From JAVVUJ01 sp964582545 (lineage in GTDB: Bacteria; Bacillota; Clostridia; Peptostreptococcales; Anaerovoracaceae): a DNA stretch of 64,000 bases. The DNA is taken from the NCBI GenBank assembly GCA_964582545.1, contig CAZOSB010000005.1:44349-108348 (forward strand), written 5' to 3'. The notes under the pieces were generated by a model that was given only the letters and a program-made list of their open reading frames with translations, did not search any database and was not told where the DNA came from. Below, piece by piece: positions 62,680-64,000 of this stretch. The position numbers were made by a program, and so were the translations under genes. The first letter of the stretch is position 1. Every line of letters starts with the position of its first letter.

Positions 62680-63390
62680 TTATTCAAAGATATCTCGGGT
62701 CATGGTTTTTTCATTTTTAGAATAAAAAGTTAATTTTTTTTGTGCATCATAAGTAGCTAAAAAAACTTGAGATAATTTATCTATTTTTTCGTTTTTCAAA
62801 TGATTTTCTAACCATTTTTCATCTTTTCCAATATACTCTAGATTGTCTTTCATAATTTTTCCATCTATGATTAAATTGATAAGTGGTTTTATTTCTTTCG
62901 GGGATTGGTTAAAATCTTCTGGTATAGTAGGACGTTTTTCTGACTTAGGAAGAAAACTAATCTTTCCATTGGCCTCTAAAATTGCAGATTGAATATCCTG
63001 TAAATCAAAATATCCGCTATTCCTACATTGCGTTAGAAATTCGTTCAAATCCAGATGCCCTTTTTTTAAATTTCCCTCAAAAATTTTCCCGTCTTCTAAG
63101 ACGATTAAAGCTTTTCCAACCAATACTCTTCTGAGCGCTACGGATTTTGCGGTTACGAATGAAATGGCAACAGCTACTACTGCATACACAACCATAGCCA
63201 CCAAGGGGATCCTGAAGTCTTCTTTTAAAGATATGGCCATTTCTGCAGCGATAGAGCCTATGGTAATTCCTATGATATAGTCGAACATGCTCAGTTGAGA
63301 CATTTGCCGATTTCCCATAATCTTAGTAAGAATGAACAATGCCACTACGGATCCAAAGGCTACCCCTGCTACTTTCAATAATTCCATCAT
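62680..63390 (-). CDS. DUF421 (YetF-like) membrane protein
   Basis: A 236-residue protein like Bacillus YetF: three membrane segments in the first 85 residues (with GNRQMSQLSMFDYIIGITIGS), then two cytoplasmic beta-rich parts with GKALIVLEDGKI, LTQCRNSGYFDLQDIQSAILEANG and the DUF3290-like end. The family is common in spore formers; related proteins (SpoVAE tail, GerR-linked YetF) affect spores or the envelope, but the biochemical role is unknown. The ATG at 63390 has GGAGGT six bases upstream; a longer frame upstream lacks any site. Confidence 0.85.
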   Translation of the reverse strand: MMELLKVAGVAFGSVVALFILTKIMGNRQMSQLSMFDYIIGITIGSIAAEMAISLKEDFRIPLVAMVVYAVVAVAISFVTAKSVALRRVLVGKALIVLEDGKIFEGNLKKGHLDLNEFLTQCRNSGYFDLQDIQSAILEANGKISFLPKSEKRPTIPEDFNQSPKEIKPLINLIIDGKIMKDNLEYIGKDEKWLENHLKNEKIDKLSQVFLATYDAQKKLTFYSKNEKTMTRDIFE

Positions 63391-63586
63391 CGTATGACCT
63401 CCAAAATATACGTCCAAATTATAACAAGGTATATTATTGCCATTTTTATAAGAATTATTATTGGCATATGTAAATCTAATGGAGTTAAACTTGTTCGGTA
63501 TCTGGGTTGGCTTTTCAATTTTTACGCTTTGTTGCACGCTGTTTTGCAGTCTAATTATATAGGCAATTCCTGAAATAAAGAAGGAT

Positions 63587-63606
63587 ATTATAGCGAATTT
63601 TGTCAA
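63587..63606 (-). promoter_or_regulatory. Possible -10 of the YetF-like gene
   Basis: On the minus strand TATAAT (63592-63587) has a TTGACA only 8 bases before it, so that -35 is not usable; a TACAAC 17 bases upstream is weak. The stretch 63391-63841 otherwise holds an opposing promoter and a hairpin. Confidence 0.35.
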
Positions 63607-63623
63607 TACGTTGTAGCTACAAA

Positions 63624-63651
63624 TTTACAAGTAAATGTATGTTACTATAAT
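63624..63651 (+). promoter_or_regulatory. Plus-strand promoter-like sequence without a gene
   Basis: TTTACA (63624-63629) and TATAAT (63646-63651) are 16 bases apart. No credible plus-strand gene follows, only the hairpin at 63687-63726; a small RNA is possible. Confidence 0.4.
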
Positions 63652-63686
63652 GTATGATGTAATATTCTAGGGTGACAAAAGGAAAT

Positions 63687-63726
63687 AAGCAGCAGGCAGA
63701 TGTTGTCTGTTATCTGTCTACTGCTT
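63687..63726. terminator. Hairpin, probable terminator of the surface-protein gene
   Basis: AAGCAGCAGGCAGAT (63687-63701) pairs with ATCTGTCTACTGCTT (63712-63726) with one mismatch and one G-T pair. On the minus strand it is followed by a moderately T-rich stretch, about 115 bases after the stop of the gene entering from the right edge. Confidence 0.5.
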
Positions 63727-63841
63727 TGATTTATGGATAATTCATGTTATGATTCTAAAATTTCCTCTATGCAAAAATATTGATTTTGTCAAGTACATGT
63801 ATAACTTGGTAGATTTTTTGTCATTTTTGGTTTTGGGGTTT

Positions 63842-64000
63842 TTAGTTACCCGGAGCGTTAATTACAGTCGGTTTAATCGTAACATCCTGTTCCGGCATTG
63901 TAAACTCAACATGTGCGAAGTTAATGCTTGTTGGAATGACAGATTTAGTCACTACTGTTGTAGGTATAAAGGTAATCCCTGTAGTACGTTTTGTGTCGTT
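63842..64000 (-). CDS. C-terminal end of a probable surface repeat protein (partial)
   Basis: The minus-strand frame is open from the window edge to a TAA at 63842, giving 52 residues rich in Thr, Val and Ile. The segment FTMPEQDVTIKP matches the end of divergent bacterial surface repeats (the FTMPxxDVT strand of InlB-B-like or similar Ig-like repeats). No anchor motif is present, so the last domain simply ends. The identity of the whole protein cannot be told. Confidence 0.5.
   Translation of the reverse strand, partial: NDTKRTTGITFIPTTVVTKSVIPTSINFAHVEFTMPEQDVTIKPTVINAPGN

Noticed and set aside
63391..63606. N-terminal extension of the YetF-like protein
   Set aside because: A GGAGGT site directly before 63390 and the family length of about 230 residues support the shorter form.
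63672..63740. A 22-codon GTG frame on the plus strand
   Set aside because: It is coded by the hairpin itself, has no ribosome-binding site and is too short to support.
1..64000. CRISPR arrays, tRNA or rRNA genes, insertion sequences, prophage
   Set aside because: No regularly spaced repeats, cloverleaf with CCA-type ends, rRNA-like stretches, transposase or phage proteins were found by reading.

Overview
The window reads as a chromosomal segment of a low-GC, spore-forming, strictly anaerobic Firmicute of the Clostridia that ferments amino acids. Supporting signs are a SpoIIQ-type M23 peptidase, rubrerythrin behind a PerR-like palindrome, a tungsten-type aldehyde:ferredoxin oxidoreductase with a polyferredoxin, phenylacetate-CoA ligase paired with an ACT protein, a GABA-type aminotransferase under a sigma-54 activator, and AGGAGG ribosome-binding sites with strong TTGACA/TATAAT promoters. 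A family such as Anaerovoracaceae or Peptostreptococcaceae would fit, but the genus cannot be fixed from the sequence alone. No tRNA, rRNA, CRISPR array, prophage or insertion sequence was found. Gene density is very high and most genes lie on the minus strand.

Layout. 1-12 kb: the end of a CYTH-domain gene, a PfoR-like PTS EIIC membrane protein, a gabT-like aminotransferase with its sigma-54 activator, a beta-CASP metallo-hydrolase, and a dihydropyrimidine dehydrogenase block (preT-preA, a second DHOD-ferredoxin paralogue and a LacI regulator). 12-18 kb: spoIIQ, lrgAB, the ECF transporter core ecfA1-ecfA2-ecfT, and an orphan FliD-like gene. 18-26 kb: a PC4/YdbC protein, an ABC-F ATPase, a PHP phosphoesterase, asnB, then lgt-ychF and deoC. 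26-32 kb: ilvE-ilvB with two consecutive ilvN-type genes, pncB and a DMT permease. 32-43 kb: DNA repair (uvrB-uvrA behind a LexA-type box; pcrA-ligA) and citrate synthase. 43-48 kb: paaK-ACT and the AOR-ferredoxin pair, separated by a tiny cysteine-rich gene with a sigma-K-like promoter. 48-57 kb: a TGS-domain nucleoside kinase, rubrerythrin, a DUF1292 protein, a shortened uvrC, a D,D-carboxypeptidase, apgM, and serC-serA behind a structured leader. 57-64 kb: yihY-rdgB, pit with its DUF47 partner, a chemoreceptor, a YetF-like protein, and the tail of a probable surface protein.

The genes mostly support housekeeping: amino-acid synthesis (Ile/Val/Leu, Ser, Asn), amino-acid and nucleoside catabolism, excision repair and envelope maintenance. 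No obvious new defence or biosynthetic system is present. The most interesting signals are smaller: the cysteine-rich sporulation-type micro-gene, tandem unequal IlvN subunits, a UvrC lacking its central section, a divergent LigA at the standard pcrA-ligA locus, an orphan FliD-like protein without its C-terminal coil, an RNA hairpin that could hide the spoIIQ ribosome-binding site, and the alternative-fold leader of serC.
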